Below are positions 23,226 to 36,356 of a DNA stretch of 64,000 nt, piece by piece. This stretch comes from Glandiceps talaboti (Eukaryota; Hemichordata; Enteropneusta; Spengelidae): assembly GCF_964340395.1 (NCBI RefSeq), contig NC_135570.1, forward strand, positions 10,594,822-10,658,821, in the 5' to 3' direction. Position 1 is the stretch's first letter; the number at the start of each line of letters is the position of its first letter. The position numbers and the translations under genes were made by a program. The notes below the pieces were generated by a model that had not been told where the DNA came from, did no database searches, and saw only the letters and a list, made by a program, of their open reading frames with translations.

Positions 23226-25378
23226 AAATCAGCGGTATGAATTTTAATAAGGGAATTTAGAGAAAATATCTCATTGAGGGATAGGATAAGAGATATAATC
23301 AAACCATATCACTGGCAGATTAATGTTGTCGATCGCTTACAGAATTCAACGATTTGTTTGCACTGAATTCCAAATAAGAATCGTGCTTGTGGAGAGTAAA
23401 ATGTATGTAGATACAGATGTCGACAGCATTTCAATTGTATGGTTGTAAAGCCCATACCTCATGGAATCTTTGGTAATCAGATTTGGAAAAAAGTGTTCAC
23501 TATGCGTAAACAGAATAGCAGATCCCGTGATTAAGGTTATACGAACTGATAAAAATGAAAATAATCCTTATCTTTTAATCTACGCCTGAACACAAATAAT
23601 CCATTCATCGTGGTATTCAAAACCTTCTAACCTGTAAATTGTATGTATGCCAGAGTTCCCACATAATATGTATACAATATGGAGACTACGAATCTGCTTA
23701 TAAAATACTAAATTGGCCATTAAGAAGGAAGAAAAATAATACTTTACTATGGCCAAGGTCATCCAAAATGAATGTAGCCAAATGCAGTCATGTGATTTAG
23801 TAAATCACTCACTTATTACCATATTATGCTAATTCAGTTGACAAAATCTGCTCAATTGGCCATGAACTTAAAATCAACTATTTGGCCACTACAAATAAAG
23901 TCTTTATCATGTGTTTTCTGTTATCATATAGTGACTCAAATCACTTCACTTCTACTTTGAACTTTCCCCTTCACTGCAATTGAAATACTGTTTTCTCTAA
24001 CCCCCCCCCCCCTCCTTCCCTTCCTTTTTTTTTACGAGCACTACATTCATATTTATGAATTATCCGACCAATTTTAAACAAATGTTGGCATCAATTTTTA
24101 AGAAGTTTTCTGCCTAAATTTGTCCAAAAAATTCAATAAATTGAAAATTTCTTTGATCCTATCAGCTTGGTTGATAAACTACCAAAAACAGAACACCTAC
24201 ATTTATAATAGTTGGAAGTTCATTCCATGAATATTTCATAAACTTTCTCAGTGAAAAAAAAAGTAACGACATACGAACTTATTGTGAAAATATTTCAATC
24301 TTGAATTACAAATTGGGGCTAGAAAAATGACAAAGAAACAGATACTACTGCAACATTTTTTTGCTATGAAAATAGTATATTTAATTAGAGAACACTATCA
24401 AAACCAAAATTTGAAGTTAAATATTCTAAGTTTTTGGGGTAAAATAAACATAGTGTGGTGTACGTGCATGCTCTGAAGTCCGTGATGTCTACAGCTACGT
24501 TATAATTACTTGCCAACAATATATAACATCAATAAAAGCAAACTAATGTACTGCCATATACCTCATCTTGGTAAAGGTCAACATTTTCCTTCACAGTACA
24601 TTGGTTGCCAGGGAAACGAGGTGATGAAGTGATGAAGAACTAAGGATCAATCATGATGGGTAAATGAGTGTATCTCACTGGACCATACAAAGGGAATACA
24701 GAGATCATTCTCCGCTAGTCTCAGATTCCAATCTGCCCATATACTGATTTGATAACAAAATCGGTTTGTCATTTCCAATCTTTTGTCCACTTTCACACAA
24801 AAATATTCACATCTTTGAGTTAATAAGACGTCATGTCAGATGAAAAATACATCAAATGCATCTTTTTTAAATAAAATTTCCCATGATTTGATTAAGGTTG
24901 ACAGGAATTGATGCGGTGTACGACAGTTAAGAATTATGCTCATCACATTTGTTATTTCTGCACTTTATGAGCCCACTACTTTGAGGTGTATAATGCTATA
25001 ATTTATTGCCTATCTTAATCGCAATAAAACAACATAGACATACCATGAATAAGTTCCACTGTACATAAACACAGTCCAAATTTAAATAAAAATCAAAAAG
25101 TAAACTATTATTTTAATTTCAAGCAAATCACAAACATCTATAAAATCAACAACATAAACTTCTGTGGATGATTCTATTTACTTGGCTTCCTTTTTCATTT
25201 TAATAATCATAATCTTCGTATATTTACATTTTAAGGTTCACAACTTCCTCATTTTTCAGAAGAATATACAAATTTGTGTTTTTAGTCTTCAAACATCATC
25301 TCTTAAAATCTGCAATCCCTGGTTCACTCACTACACAGCAGCTTCCGTTCAATTGCTAATTATATAAATTTATGAAAT
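23226..25378. other. Non-coding, AT-rich
   Basis: No feature beyond a C12 run at 24001-24012. No exon or RNA gene could be supported. Confidence 0.55.
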
Positions 25379-25528
25379 TATGCATATATACCTGCCTTAT
25401 TTGGTACTAAAACTCATTATGCATGCATACCTGCCTTATTTGGTATTTAAACTTATTATGCATGCATACCTGCCTTATTTGGTATTTCAAATCATTATGC
25501 ATGCATAGATGCCTTATTTGGTATTGAA
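25379..25528 (+). repeat. 42-bp minisatellite, four copies
   Basis: Units carry TATGCATGCATACCTGCCTT followed by ATTTGGTA and a short variable part. The first and last copies are slightly diverged. ATGCATGCAT is itself palindromic. Confidence 0.92.
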
Positions 25529-25784
25529 AAGCCAACAAGCAGTGCCTCAGAGAGTGATTGTAAAGTTTGTCAACCTGAAACTAGCCCCACACTACTACAG
25601 ATTTATTTTCAGTTGTTATAGGCCATCATTTACCGTGGTCTATTTTGAATCCAGTGTACATATACGACATGATCTGAATTCCAGCACTCATCAGGGAATA
25701 TATCACACATAAACTAGTACATTCGACATTTTCACCAAGTGTTCACACTTCACTTCTAACTTTAGTTCAGACACTTTCTGTACT

Positions 25785-26400
25785 TTGGGCTATTTTTCCA
25801 CACAACTGGCATTTTGGCAAGGTCTTTGCATTGTAATAACACCATAAAGTTGCAGTTTTTAATATCTCTTGGCTATTTTCCCAAAGAACTATCATTTTGG
25901 CACAATGCTTGCACAACACTTTTGGCTAATTATCCCCTGATGTCATTTTATCAAAATGTTTGCACTATAACTTTATAAAATTGCGGTTTTTAAACAACAT
26001 TCAGGTCTTATTCTGCAAAATAATCATTTTGACAAGGTGCTTGCACTGTAACAACAGCATATAGTTACACTTTTTAATAAAGTTTGGTTATCTTTCAACA
26101 GCATTGTTATTTTGACAAGGTGAATTCACTGTAGTCAAACAACAAACTTGCAGGTTTTAGTAACTTTTAACTATTCTTCAACAGAACTGACACATTGGTG
26201 TGGTTTTTCCACAATACCTACACCACAAACGTAATACTTTTTGTTAAATTTTGGCTATTTATTTGCATAAAATGGTGTTCACTCTAAACTAACACTACAC
26301 AGTTCAACTTCTACAAATTATTTGGCTATTTTTGTGAAACGTTCACATTTGGCAAGGTATTTCTACTATTATGAACCAACCCACTTATATAGTTTTTAGA
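25785..26400 (+). repeat. Decayed ~85-bp tandem array
   Basis: Seven or eight units are recognisable by TTTTGGCTATTTT, then CATTTTGGCAAGGT(C/G)TTTGCA(C/T)T, then TTGCAGTTTTTA. Identity between units is modest, so the array is old. Confidence 0.7.
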
Positions 26401-26734
26401 TAACTTTTATAACAAGTGGGTGGGGTAAGGGAGAAGTTCAATTAGTTTAATTTCATACAATAGAAGATAATTCTATTGTCATTGACTACACACACATCAT
26501 TACTATCAAAACCTTGTATCATTAGGTGACATTTATGACCGGCGATAATGATGAGAAATAATGATGATAATTATATATTACATGTTACAAAGTTGTTATA
26601 GGCAGTAATATTACTAAAAATAACTTTTGTAATCAATGCTAATGCAATTATTGTATAAATCGTGAGTACAAAATATTGCTTGAATGGTTGATATTTACTA
26701 TTATTATTATTACACATGTACCACAAATTACTTG
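26401..26734. other. Non-coding spacer
   Basis: Nothing recognised apart from short ATT runs. Confidence 0.55.
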
Positions 26735-27019
26735 CACTAGTGTGTTCAGGGGTGAACAAATCCACTGGTCCTGGGTCCGAGACTAGTGATTTTTTTGGGC
26801 GGACCACACAAATTTTATCTTGTCTGATCCATTGGACCAGTACCTTACTGTTAATAACTATGTCAAAAAGTCATTTGAATATACAGATTCATAGGTAAGA
26901 TTTAATGTTTCACATTAGCGGGACCTTGGACAACTAATTCTTTCAGCAGGACCACTGGATTTTTTAAGGCACTGGTCCGAGGACCACCAGTTCACAAAAG
27001 GATTTGTTTGCCCATAGTG
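26735..27019. mobile_element. 285-bp MITE with ACTGGTCC-type inverted termini
   Basis: The left end is CACTAGTG...AACAAATCC...ACTGGTCCTGGGTCCGAG. The right end, read in reverse complement, is CACTATGGGC..AACAAATCC...CTGGTGGTCCTCGGACCAGTG. Further internal copies of GGACCA(C/G) occur at 26800, 26833 and 26950. The terminal CA..TG and length suit a non-autonomous hAT-like element, but I could not establish an 8-bp target duplication. No coding capacity. Confidence 0.65.
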
Positions 27020-27176
27020 TGCAAAAACCAGTGGTATTTGCACTGCAGTGCAATACTGAAAACAATATTGCGTACCTGCATGCAAAAAAAGGACACGATC
27101 ATTAGTTCTACACGAAAACGTGTCATCGCATATTATCATTTTTATGGAAATTTGTTGTTTTGGTTAAACATACGTA

Positions 27177-27335
27177 ATGACAACAGAACCCCATGCTGTG
27201 TGAGTGCAAGTGTAGGTACTCAGGGGTATTTACATTCGTGCTTGTAATGTTTTCTGCAGCACATTCACTTGTTACACTTTTGAAAGTATTGTCACAGAGA
27301 ACACAACAAGCAGTCCTGCAAATACCCAATTATTG
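27177..27335. mobile_element. Fold-back MITE, family F copy 2
   Basis: The left arm contains GGTACTCAGGGGTATTTACA followed by GTGCTTGTAATGTTTTCTGC. The right arm, in reverse complement, reads GGGTATTTGCAGGACTGCTT then GTTGTGTTCTCTG. The arrangement matches the copies at 2286 and 38296. Confidence 0.7.
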
Positions 27336-28607
27336 ATAGTTATACTATTTATTCTATTAATATGAGATAACACCTCGCCCTCATCCTGAAGAAAATCTTT
27401 CCTTTTTGCACCTCATGAGATCAAATCGATCCCCTGGTTATTCCCAGTGACAAGCGACTATTATCATGATTATAATTTTTCCATACTTTGCACTACAAAC
27501 GTGTTGATAACACAATAAACTACACTTCTGGATATCGTACGGTGTAAATGATATACACCTCCAAGAGATGAGAACAAGAACATCTTTAAACTGAATCGGT
27601 AGCTGTACATCAGTTGCTGAACACAAAACCTTTTATTTCAACTAGGCTAGTTCTAAAATCACCAACTTTGATATCAACTGTTTCTATGACGACTTAATCC
27701 CTGTTCTTCAATCTCTTTAATCCAGATTGTAATCTAATTGTGTCTGGATAATGTTTTTTGCTGTTGCATATTTATTCATTCATTTTTCCCCTTTTTATTT
27801 TCAATGGTTTTCACTTTATTTGTAGTTTTATATCCAAAATACTCAGCTGGATTAGGTTTCTGTTGAAAATTTTTGAATTTATTTTTCTTTCTTATTAAAA
27901 AATTTTCTAACATAATTTTGATGTTTTCTATGTTATTAGCAGTTCTTTTTCTACATGTTCACTTTTCAGTCTGAAAATCTGTTGATGACCACTGACATAT
28001 GGGACACAAAAGTCCAACATGTTGAGAATGAAAATAATATGAAGCCTGTATTAATAATCATAATAATAACAACAATAATAAAGATGTATAGAGTGTCTAA
28101 TCTCTGCAAGCAGAGCTTGAGGCCCAATACAGCATGTTCTTACCCAATTGATGGTTGTGGACGTCTGTGCATAGTTCTATGGTTGCTAATGACAACTAAG
28201 TCCACAGTACAGTGGCAGGGGATCAAAAATTTAATCCACAGATATAAATTGGCTCTATTTAAAAACAAACAGTTGTTTAATTTTTAGTTAGAGTTTATCC
28301 AACTGTTAAGAGGTTTCTGTAAAATCATGAGACTAAATGTTCATGGACTTTGGATTCATAGTGATGAAAATTTCTACTCACAAAGTCAAGAAATATTTTG
28401 GAAGACACTCCCAAATTTTCGCTGACTTCTCGTCTCATCATTATCATGACAATAGCCCATTGTAGTACAACACTGATTATGCAGATCCAAAAATTTGAGA
28501 TTTACTTCCAAGAAATTGTTTAACTCAGTGACTAGAAACTTTCATTACTAAAAAAAAAAAATTGTTATCACAGAACACTAAATGTTAAGAACGTTTGAAA
28601 TCAGTCA
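27336..28607. other. Non-coding
   Basis: AT-rich sequence with a short TAATAATCATAATAA-type stretch near 28055. A 110-codon frame at 27955-28287 crosses that low-complexity stretch and shows no recognisable domain. Confidence 0.5.
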
Positions 28608-28720
28608 ATTGCAAGTGGTGGTTATGTATGTTTCAGTAATTACAATACTGCGAAAACCTTTTAAATATGCAACAAAAACTACACCAAAATATGTGTAAGC
28701 TCAGCTTGTGCCCCCTTTAA
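28608..28720 (+). mobile_element. Dispersed repeat, family H copy 2
   Basis: Inverted relative to the copy at 7718. Shared blocks in order are TTGCAAGTGGTGGTTATGTA, CAATACTGCGA, TTAAATATGCAACA and the terminus AAGCTCAGCTTGTGCCCCC followed by TTTAA. Confidence 0.6.
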
Positions 28721-29648
<928 letters not shown>

Positions 29649-29729
29649 GAAGGGTGGGCAGAGGAAGAGGGGAGAAGGGAGAGAGAATTCTGTACTATAC
29701 AAAATGACATTAGCTAGTTGCTCAACAAA

Positions 29730-29730
<1 letters not shown>

Positions 29731-29803
<73 letters not shown>
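29731..29803 (+). repeat. (TA)n microsatellite, ~73 bp
   Basis: A TA run with one C interruption near 29743. It lies only 87 bp from the long GA run. Confidence 0.98.
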
Positions 29804-29805
<2 letters not shown>

Positions 29806-31710
29806 TACTATCAATGATCGCTAACTATCAATGATTGCTATTTATCTAGATCAAGCGTTTACCTTGAAACGTGGAACTATCACTATTTATATCACAATGG
29901 AGCAAGTAGAGACAAGTTTTTTGACATGTAGTTTACAACACAGCCTACAAAATGAACAAACACTAACATATTCACCTTATGAGACAGAGTTAAAAAACCT
30001 TTACATCTACCTCACAAAATTTTTTACGAATAAGTTGGACATTACCGATATTTGTTCCGCCGACTGGTGAAAGAATCAAATTTCTTCAAATCTTTTCCTT
30101 CTTTTTTGTTACAAGATTCCTGTCGAAAGTGTTAGCAGTAATTTTCCGCTTATTTCCAGACAACACAAAGAGTGATAAGGGGTCAAATTTGCACTGTGAG
30201 CACAATTTGATCCTTGGTTTACTAGCTTCTGACTGCAAGTGTTAGTAGTGGTGTCTGTGCTTACATACGGTCTTTGTTTGCCTAAGTAACTGATACACAC
30301 ACGGCCTGTCAATGAACAATTTTTTCCTTGACAGTTACAAATGTCTGCACCTTGGCCCACTCTGCCCTTTTGGACTACCTGCTAGAAGAGGCAGTAACAT
30401 GTGACAGACTGAATGGAACAAAGTCTTCTGTTCTTCTGTGGCCTTTACCGACTAAACAAACACAACGGTGTTGTTTGCGACGGCCAGAGAAGCAGAACAT
30501 GGTCAATTGCCAAAATAACTGAAGATCAGACAAGAAAGAAAATTCAAACATCGCTGTTATTAACACTTGAGACGACATACTGCAAAGCAACCCTTCTCTG
30601 TGTACTAGTTCTAAAGATGCACAAATCAACTTGACGACAAAGTCGTCAACAAATTTGAAAATTTCAATATAGTCGAAAACTTTCCCTTTATAATGTTTAC
30701 TTGTCAACCTTTCTGTTATAATTCTAAGGTCACAACGGTGACATTATATTTCTAAAAATATCTAACGTTCAGGTTTCTTCACAGATGAATATGACATTAT
30801 ACCGAGTACAAACAGCTGTATGACAAACATCCACTCACAGAGTATCCACTCAGCTCTGTTAGTCATTACTGTAAAATACCCTGTTCATATTTCAAATTTT
30901 CATAAATCCACTTTTGTTGTTGCAACTTTGCATTTTTGATCTGTTTCAATTCAATTTTTCAGACTGATGTTTATTTTACCATACCCATGCAGTATTTCTC
31001 TATTTTCCTTTGTTGTAAATTGGTATCAATCCAATCATTCCATCATTTTCTAAAGGTCTATCCATTTTTTGATGTACTGATTGGCCGACAAGTTTTGGAA
31101 ACATCTGGTTCACATTCTACCATACTGTTACATTATCCTGGTATACACAGTTTTGGTATACAGGTCGACTCACTCCAAACTAAAGCGTACACATAAAGCC
31201 ATGAACAATGAATACAACTACAGAATTTAAACAATTTGTTAAACAAGACAAATCCTGATTGGCCAAAACAAATATTTGCTGTATTCATCAGCCTATCATT
31301 GACTGGATTACATTTGGATGAGAGCATATACTTGACAGCTCCGTCCTCAGTGCGATGTTCGGGTTTCACAGACCAGACATTGTTGTTAGGTCCAGTCTGC
31401 ACTGCACCATAACAACACCAACAATCCTATCAGCCCTCTACTTAAAAATCACCCATGCAAGAAAATAAGCAACTCTCAACTGACTAGTCAGGGTACACAA
31501 AGTATCAACTAAAACGACTCAACAACCGACAATTGGAACAAGTCAAATGAAACCATCTCCATCGTAACATCTGTTTATAGATAAAGAAAACAGTATCACT
31601 GGACAAACTTCCTGGCTTGACATATTTGCCAGATTACAACACATTCATTCATCCTTGTATCCTTCTCTTCAATAGCAATAACCATACATTATTTGTAATT
31701 TGATCACCCT
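29804..31710. other. Non-coding; short overlapping frames of unclear value
   Basis: Frames of 64-110 codons overlap on both strands at 30328-30707. None has a recognisable domain, and mutual overlap on both strands argues for chance. Nothing else was seen. Confidence 0.45.
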
Positions 31711-32340
31711 AGGATTTAAATTCACTCCAAATATTGTGGCTATTTTGCACAAACTACATACTAGAAATCTTAGACTCTATGATTTAAATTCACTCCAAAT
31801 ATTGTGGTTATTTTGCACAAACTACATACTAGAAATCTTAGACTCTATGATTTAAATTCACTCCAAATATTGTGGCTATTTTGCACAAACTACATACTAA
31901 ATTTGAAAATCTTTGTCCCGATCACTCCAAATATTGTGGTTATTTTGCACAAACTACATACTAAATTTGAAAATCTTTGTCCCGATCACTCCAAATATTG
32001 TGGTTATTTTGCATCTTCTCATTATTCATTGCCGCCTCAAATTCAAAATTACGACACTTCTTCAAATTTATTGATTATTTTGCAGAAATTCCAAATTTGA
32101 CTCATTTTTCTTGGACATCATTTCACCATTGCAGTCTCAAACTAAGAAATTATGACACTACCCCAAAGTTTATGATTATTTTTGCTAAAATTCCCACCCA
32201 ATTCAAAATTGTGGACTCATTCTCAAAATTGAAGTTTCAACTTCGAAGCCAACATTTTTATTTACATCCAGTGTTTCCACATTGTGATTATTTTACAAAA
32301 AATTCCTTCTAAATTTGAAAATGTTGGATTCATTTTGATA
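31711..32340 (+). repeat. ~60-bp tandem array with two unit types and a decayed 3' flank
   Basis: Five close units share CACTCCAAATATTGTGG followed by (C/T)TATTTTGCACAAACTAC. The first three end in TAGAAATCTTAGACTCTATG and the last two in AAATTTGAAAATCTTTGTCC. Beyond 32020 more diverged pieces (ATTCAAAATT, TGATTATTTT) continue to about 32340. Frames of about 100 codons through it are a product of the repeat. Confidence 0.88.
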
Positions 32341-32963
32341 AACGTCATCTTGTGATTGAGATCTCTCAACTTTGAATTCGAAATAACTGATGTTTCAAAT
32401 CAAGCAGAATCATTTTGAAAATGCAGCTAAGGTGGGAAAGTTGTGAGTACTAATACTTGCTAATACACACCCTAGTAAGAAATGAACCCTAGTTAGGTAC
32501 AATGGTTTCACAGTATTCTCTCATTTCCTGCCTCTAGCATGTTTGAGGTATATTCTATAATTTCGTATAAGTTCGGCGAACCATAATAACTTTTGAAATC
32601 CCGCGAGACACTAACAGAGGTGTAATATAACATTATCCCAATGGCTTTGAATATTTCATCATCCTTCCCCTTCTGTAAATGTACAAACGTGGAAGAACTG
32701 CTGTAAGAAAAACACCTCACAACTAGATAACTTAAATCTTCTCCAAACCTCAGGAAATTTCAAACATTCATAAATGTTCACGACTTTAAAGAACTGCATA
32801 CATAATTTATTGACATTTCTAATCTTGTTATTGACATTTTGAAAAGAACCTACAGATAACCATTATTAGAAAATCTCCCAGAACACCTAAAACTTTCTCT
32901 TGTGTTATTCTTAGTCAAAATAATCTTCGATATGATCAGACTTACGATAATTTTTATCTGGTT
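32341..32963. other. Non-coding
   Basis: No feature recognised. Confidence 0.5.
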
Positions 32964-33143
32964 ATTAAAGACACACACACAAAAAAATTTATGTTTCCAA
33001 ATACATATACACAAGTCAAATTAATATGTACAAACTGGGGAAAATCCTGTCCAAGTAAAGGTTATATTCTGGCAAATAAAGAAGATCTTGATAACTAAAT
33101 CTCAGACTTAATACTGATGACAATTCTATGATTTTTTACCTAA
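32964..33143 (+). repeat. Direct duplication, left copy (~180 bp)
   Basis: Starts TTAAAGACACACA and ends TTTTTTACCTAA. It matches 33530-33708 throughout, for example AAATACAT(A/G)TACACAA, AAGGTTATATTCTG and TGATAACTAAATCTCA. The MITE at 33144-33526 lies exactly between the two copies. Confidence 0.85.
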
Positions 33144-33526
33144 GGCGTAAAAAGAAATTGTGTGGTTCCGATTACATTCAATTTTAGAATAGGTGGGGTA
33201 GGTAGATTTTTTATTTTATTTTTTTAATTTAATTTTTTTCATGTGTGAGTGTCTAGTTCAGGTAGTTCTGTTTTCCATTGTTTTCCACATAGTCTCTGTG
33301 TTATTGGTTTGTTCTCATCAGATGTACAGCCATTACAGATTAAAAGAACAGTTTTATATTGTCTTTTTAAGTTGATGTCAGTTTCCGCATCCACTATTTC
33401 TTACGAGACTTTTCTTTCGTGATTTTCTCATTTTTTCTCTCGATTATGTTTAAAAAAACCTTAGGGTCGGCATGAAATGCTAGGTGGGGTCGGGTAACCG
33501 GAACCAAACAATTATTTTTTTAGGCC
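33144..33526 (+). mobile_element. MITE family G, copy 2 (383 bp)
   Basis: Inverted termini of about 35 bp. The left end reads GGCGTAAAAAG then TTGTGTGGTTCCGATTAC. The right end in reverse complement reads GGCCTAAAAAAATAATTG then TTTGGTTCCGGTTACC. The interior has no coding capacity. It shares blocks such as GTGAGTGTCTAGTTCAGGTA and AGATGTACAGCCATTACAGA with the copy at 34586. Flanking bases suggest a short TA-rich target, but the duplication is not resolved. Confidence 0.85.
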
Positions 33527-33529
33527 TAG

Positions 33530-33708
33530 TTAAAGACACAAAGAACTATTTCTGCTTGCAAATACATGTACACAACTAATACATACAAACTGTCTAAAGT
33601 GAAGGTTATATTCTGACAAAAGTGACAAATAACAAATATCATGATAACTAAATCTCACACTTCATCCTGATGATGATAATTCTACAATTTGTTACCTAAC
33701 ACACACTC
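33530..33708 (+). repeat. Direct duplication, right copy (~180 bp)
   Basis: Right-hand partner of 32964-33143. It begins TTAAAGACACAAA and ends TTGTTACCTAA. Confidence 0.85.
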
Positions 33709-33929
33709 TTGACATTCTGATATTCTACAATCAGTTTTTAACTTAGTTGATATTCCACAATTACTTACATATCAAAGTTTTTAACTTGTCTCATAATCTA
33801 TCCTATAGTTTTTAACCTATCTGATATCTCAGTCACTATCATTTCACTTCACATGGATTTGAACAGACTTAACAGTAACATTATACAAGATCTCAGTTCA
33901 TTGAATATTTTCACATGACTATTTTCATA

Positions 33930-34400
33930 GATTCCATAGGTATTAATTATCACATGAATATTTTCATAGATATTATCACATGAATATTATCACATGAATA
34001 TTTCCATAGATATTATCACATGAATATTATCACATGAATATTTTCATAGATATTATCACATGAATATTATCACATGAATATTTTCATAGATATTATCACA
34101 TGAATATTATCACATGAATATTTCCATAGATATTATCACATGAATATTATCACATGAATATTTTCATAGATATTATCACATGAATATTATCACATGGATA
34201 TTTTCATAGATATTAATTATCACATGAATATTATCATAGATATTATCACATGAATATTATCACATGAATATTTCCATAGATATTATCACATGAATATTAT
34301 CACATGAATATTTTCATAGATATTATCACATGAATATTATCACATGAATATTTTCATAGATATTATCACATGAATATTTTCATAGATATTATTCACATGA
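33930..34400 (+). repeat. 40-bp minisatellite with 120-bp higher-order repeat
   Basis: Each unit is two copies of ATTATCACATGAAT plus a linker ATTTTCATAGAT or ATTTCCATAGAT. Reading the linker as T or C gives the order T C T T C T T C T T T (C at 34001, 34121 and 34271), a three-unit higher-order repeat. One 30-bp irregularity lies near 34210-34240. Confidence 0.93.
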
Positions 34401-34585
34401 ATCTTTTTCAACTATGTAAAGGAGAGGATGTCCATCAGGATTATGTTGAGGTGTGCTAAGTACTAAGTTATAGCTAGTAGAAGTATTCAATTGACATGTC
34501 TAAAACAATCACACAAACCATGTTAATCCTAAATCTCCTTAAAATAAACATCACCAATCCCGCAACTTCTGAATTACCCTTTTAA
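34401..34585. other. Non-coding spacer
   Basis: Nothing recognised. Confidence 0.5.
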
Positions 34586-34944
34586 GCCTAAAAAAAATTG
34601 TGTGGTTCCGATTACACTCAGCTTTAGATTTGGTAGGGTAGGTCGATTTTTTATATATGCTTTTTTCATAATTTATTTTCATATGTGAGTGTCTAGTTCA
34701 GGTAGTAATGTTTTCTGTTGTTTTCCATGTATGGTCTCTGTGTTATTGGTGTCTTCTCACCAGATGTACAGCCATTACAGATATAAGTTAATGTCAGTTT
34801 CTGCATCCACTATTTCTCACAAGACTGCACAATATTCACGATTTACTTTTTTTTTCTTGAATAAGTAAAAAAAAAAGTTGAGGGTCGGCATTAAAAAACT
34901 AAGTGGGGTTGGGTAACTGTAACCAAACAATTTTATTTTAGGCC
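34586..34944 (+). mobile_element. MITE family G, copy 3 (359 bp)
   Basis: The left end is GCCTAAAAAAAATTGTGTGG. The right end in reverse complement is GGCCTAAAATAAAATTGTTT. It has the same orientation as copy 2, 1.06 kb upstream, with which it shares most of its length. The inner portion between CCATTACAGAT and GTCAGTTTCTGCATCC is shorter here. Confidence 0.85.
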
Positions 34945-35149
34945 TTACAAGGGAAACACTTGAAATTCTTGTGATTGGATAATGCAATCTAAAATTGTTA
35001 CATTGTTCTTGTTAATGCCCATATATGGCATACACCTACACATACATTTGACTGATACTGTTTACCATTTAGATGTACAACTGTTTTCTTAGCAAACTTA
35101 GCCATGGCTTTCTGTTGATTTTGGCAAGTTGCATGTCAGTTTAACGTAA
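34945..35149. other. Non-coding spacer
   Basis: Nothing recognised. Confidence 0.5.
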
Positions 35150-35795
35150 AATAGATGGGGTTAGGGGGTGTTCAACACTAAATTGAGATGAAAAGTAACC
35201 ATAATTTTGTAATATAAACAATAGATCCTGTTATTGTAAACAAAGAGGGGAGGGGAAACACAAATGGCTTACTAAAACATCTGTACACCAGCCCTTGTTA
35301 GTGTGGACAAAAGTGGGGGAATATAATGACAAAAGTATTATTGAAGCCTTGCACATTACGCATTACAGCCCTTTTTATTGTGAACACAAGTGGGGAGGGA
35401 GAGTATAAATGCTTTTTTGTAGCATTGTACACTATAGTCCCTGTTATTGTCAACAGATTGGAAGGGAGGGGATGTAATATATACCAAAATTTGTATTGAA
35501 ATGTTACGTAGAGCAGGCCTTAGTATAGTGAACAAGTGGAGAAAACAAATGTTTGTTGAAGAACTTTACACTGGTGCCCCTGTTACTGAGATCAAGGGTG
35601 GAATGAGGAGGGTTGGTTGTAAGGGTGTAACATATAGCAAACTTTACAGTGCACTGCAGGTCTCGTTATTGTTAACAAAGTGGGGAGGATAATAAATGAT
35701 TTGTTAAAGCACTGTACACTGTACATTTTTATTGTGAACAAAAAGAGGGGGACGTGTAACAGAAATGTTTGATTACAGTATTTTGTACAAATTTA
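35150..35795 (+). repeat. Decayed ~85-bp tandem array with G-rich core
   Basis: About seven or eight units share CCCTTGTTATTGTGAACA, then AAGTGGGGAGGG, then a TATAAATG..TTTGTTAAAGCA stretch and CACTGTACACT. The 81-codon frame at 35447-35692 is made of diverged units and is not a gene. Confidence 0.8.
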
Positions 35796-36144
35796 TGTAT
35801 AACACTATTTAATTTATAATTTGAATGCATACCTAACATTTGTTAATACCAGGAGTCTATCATCCTGTTAACTGAAAACTATTGGTATTAAAGGAATGTT
35901 ACTGTTGGATGTAGTGACGTCTTTTGGAATGTGGCATGCTGCAGTCAATTACCAAACCATAGCAAAGCTGAAATTCACTCCTTACAACTTTGTAAACCAT
36001 ACCAATGTATTTACATATCATTTGCATATATGTAGTATCAATGTCCAACTTGGCTCACCTTCAGTATCACTTTACATGCAACTGTTTCAAGGCCACCCAT
36101 GGGTAGTTTCAAGGACACCATTTTCAGTGATAGTTCAAAGAATT
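35796..36144. other. Non-coding
   Basis: A 92-codon frame (35896-36174) runs into the next tandem repeat. It has no recognisable domain. Confidence 0.45.
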
Positions 36145-36356
36145 GAACGACATATTTCACTTGATAGGGACTAACAAATCAGATCAAAATGGAAGAATAT
36201 AAAACTATCAAAATAAATTCTTCGAACGACATTTCACTTGATGACAAATAAATCAGAACAAAATGGAAGAACATAAAACTATCAAAATAAATTCTTTGAA
36301 CGACATTTCACTTGATACGACAAACAAATCAGAACAAAATGAAAGAACATGAAAAT
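36145..36356 (+). repeat. ~78-bp tandem triplication
   Basis: Three units contain GAACGACAT(AT)TTCACTTGAT, AAATCAGAACAAAATG and GAAGAACATAAAACTATCAA. The third unit is slightly diverged at its end. Confidence 0.93.

Noticed and set aside
30328-30707. Overlapping frames of up to 110 codons on both strands as a possible exon
   Set aside because: No recognisable domain, no convincing splice sites, and both strands are open.
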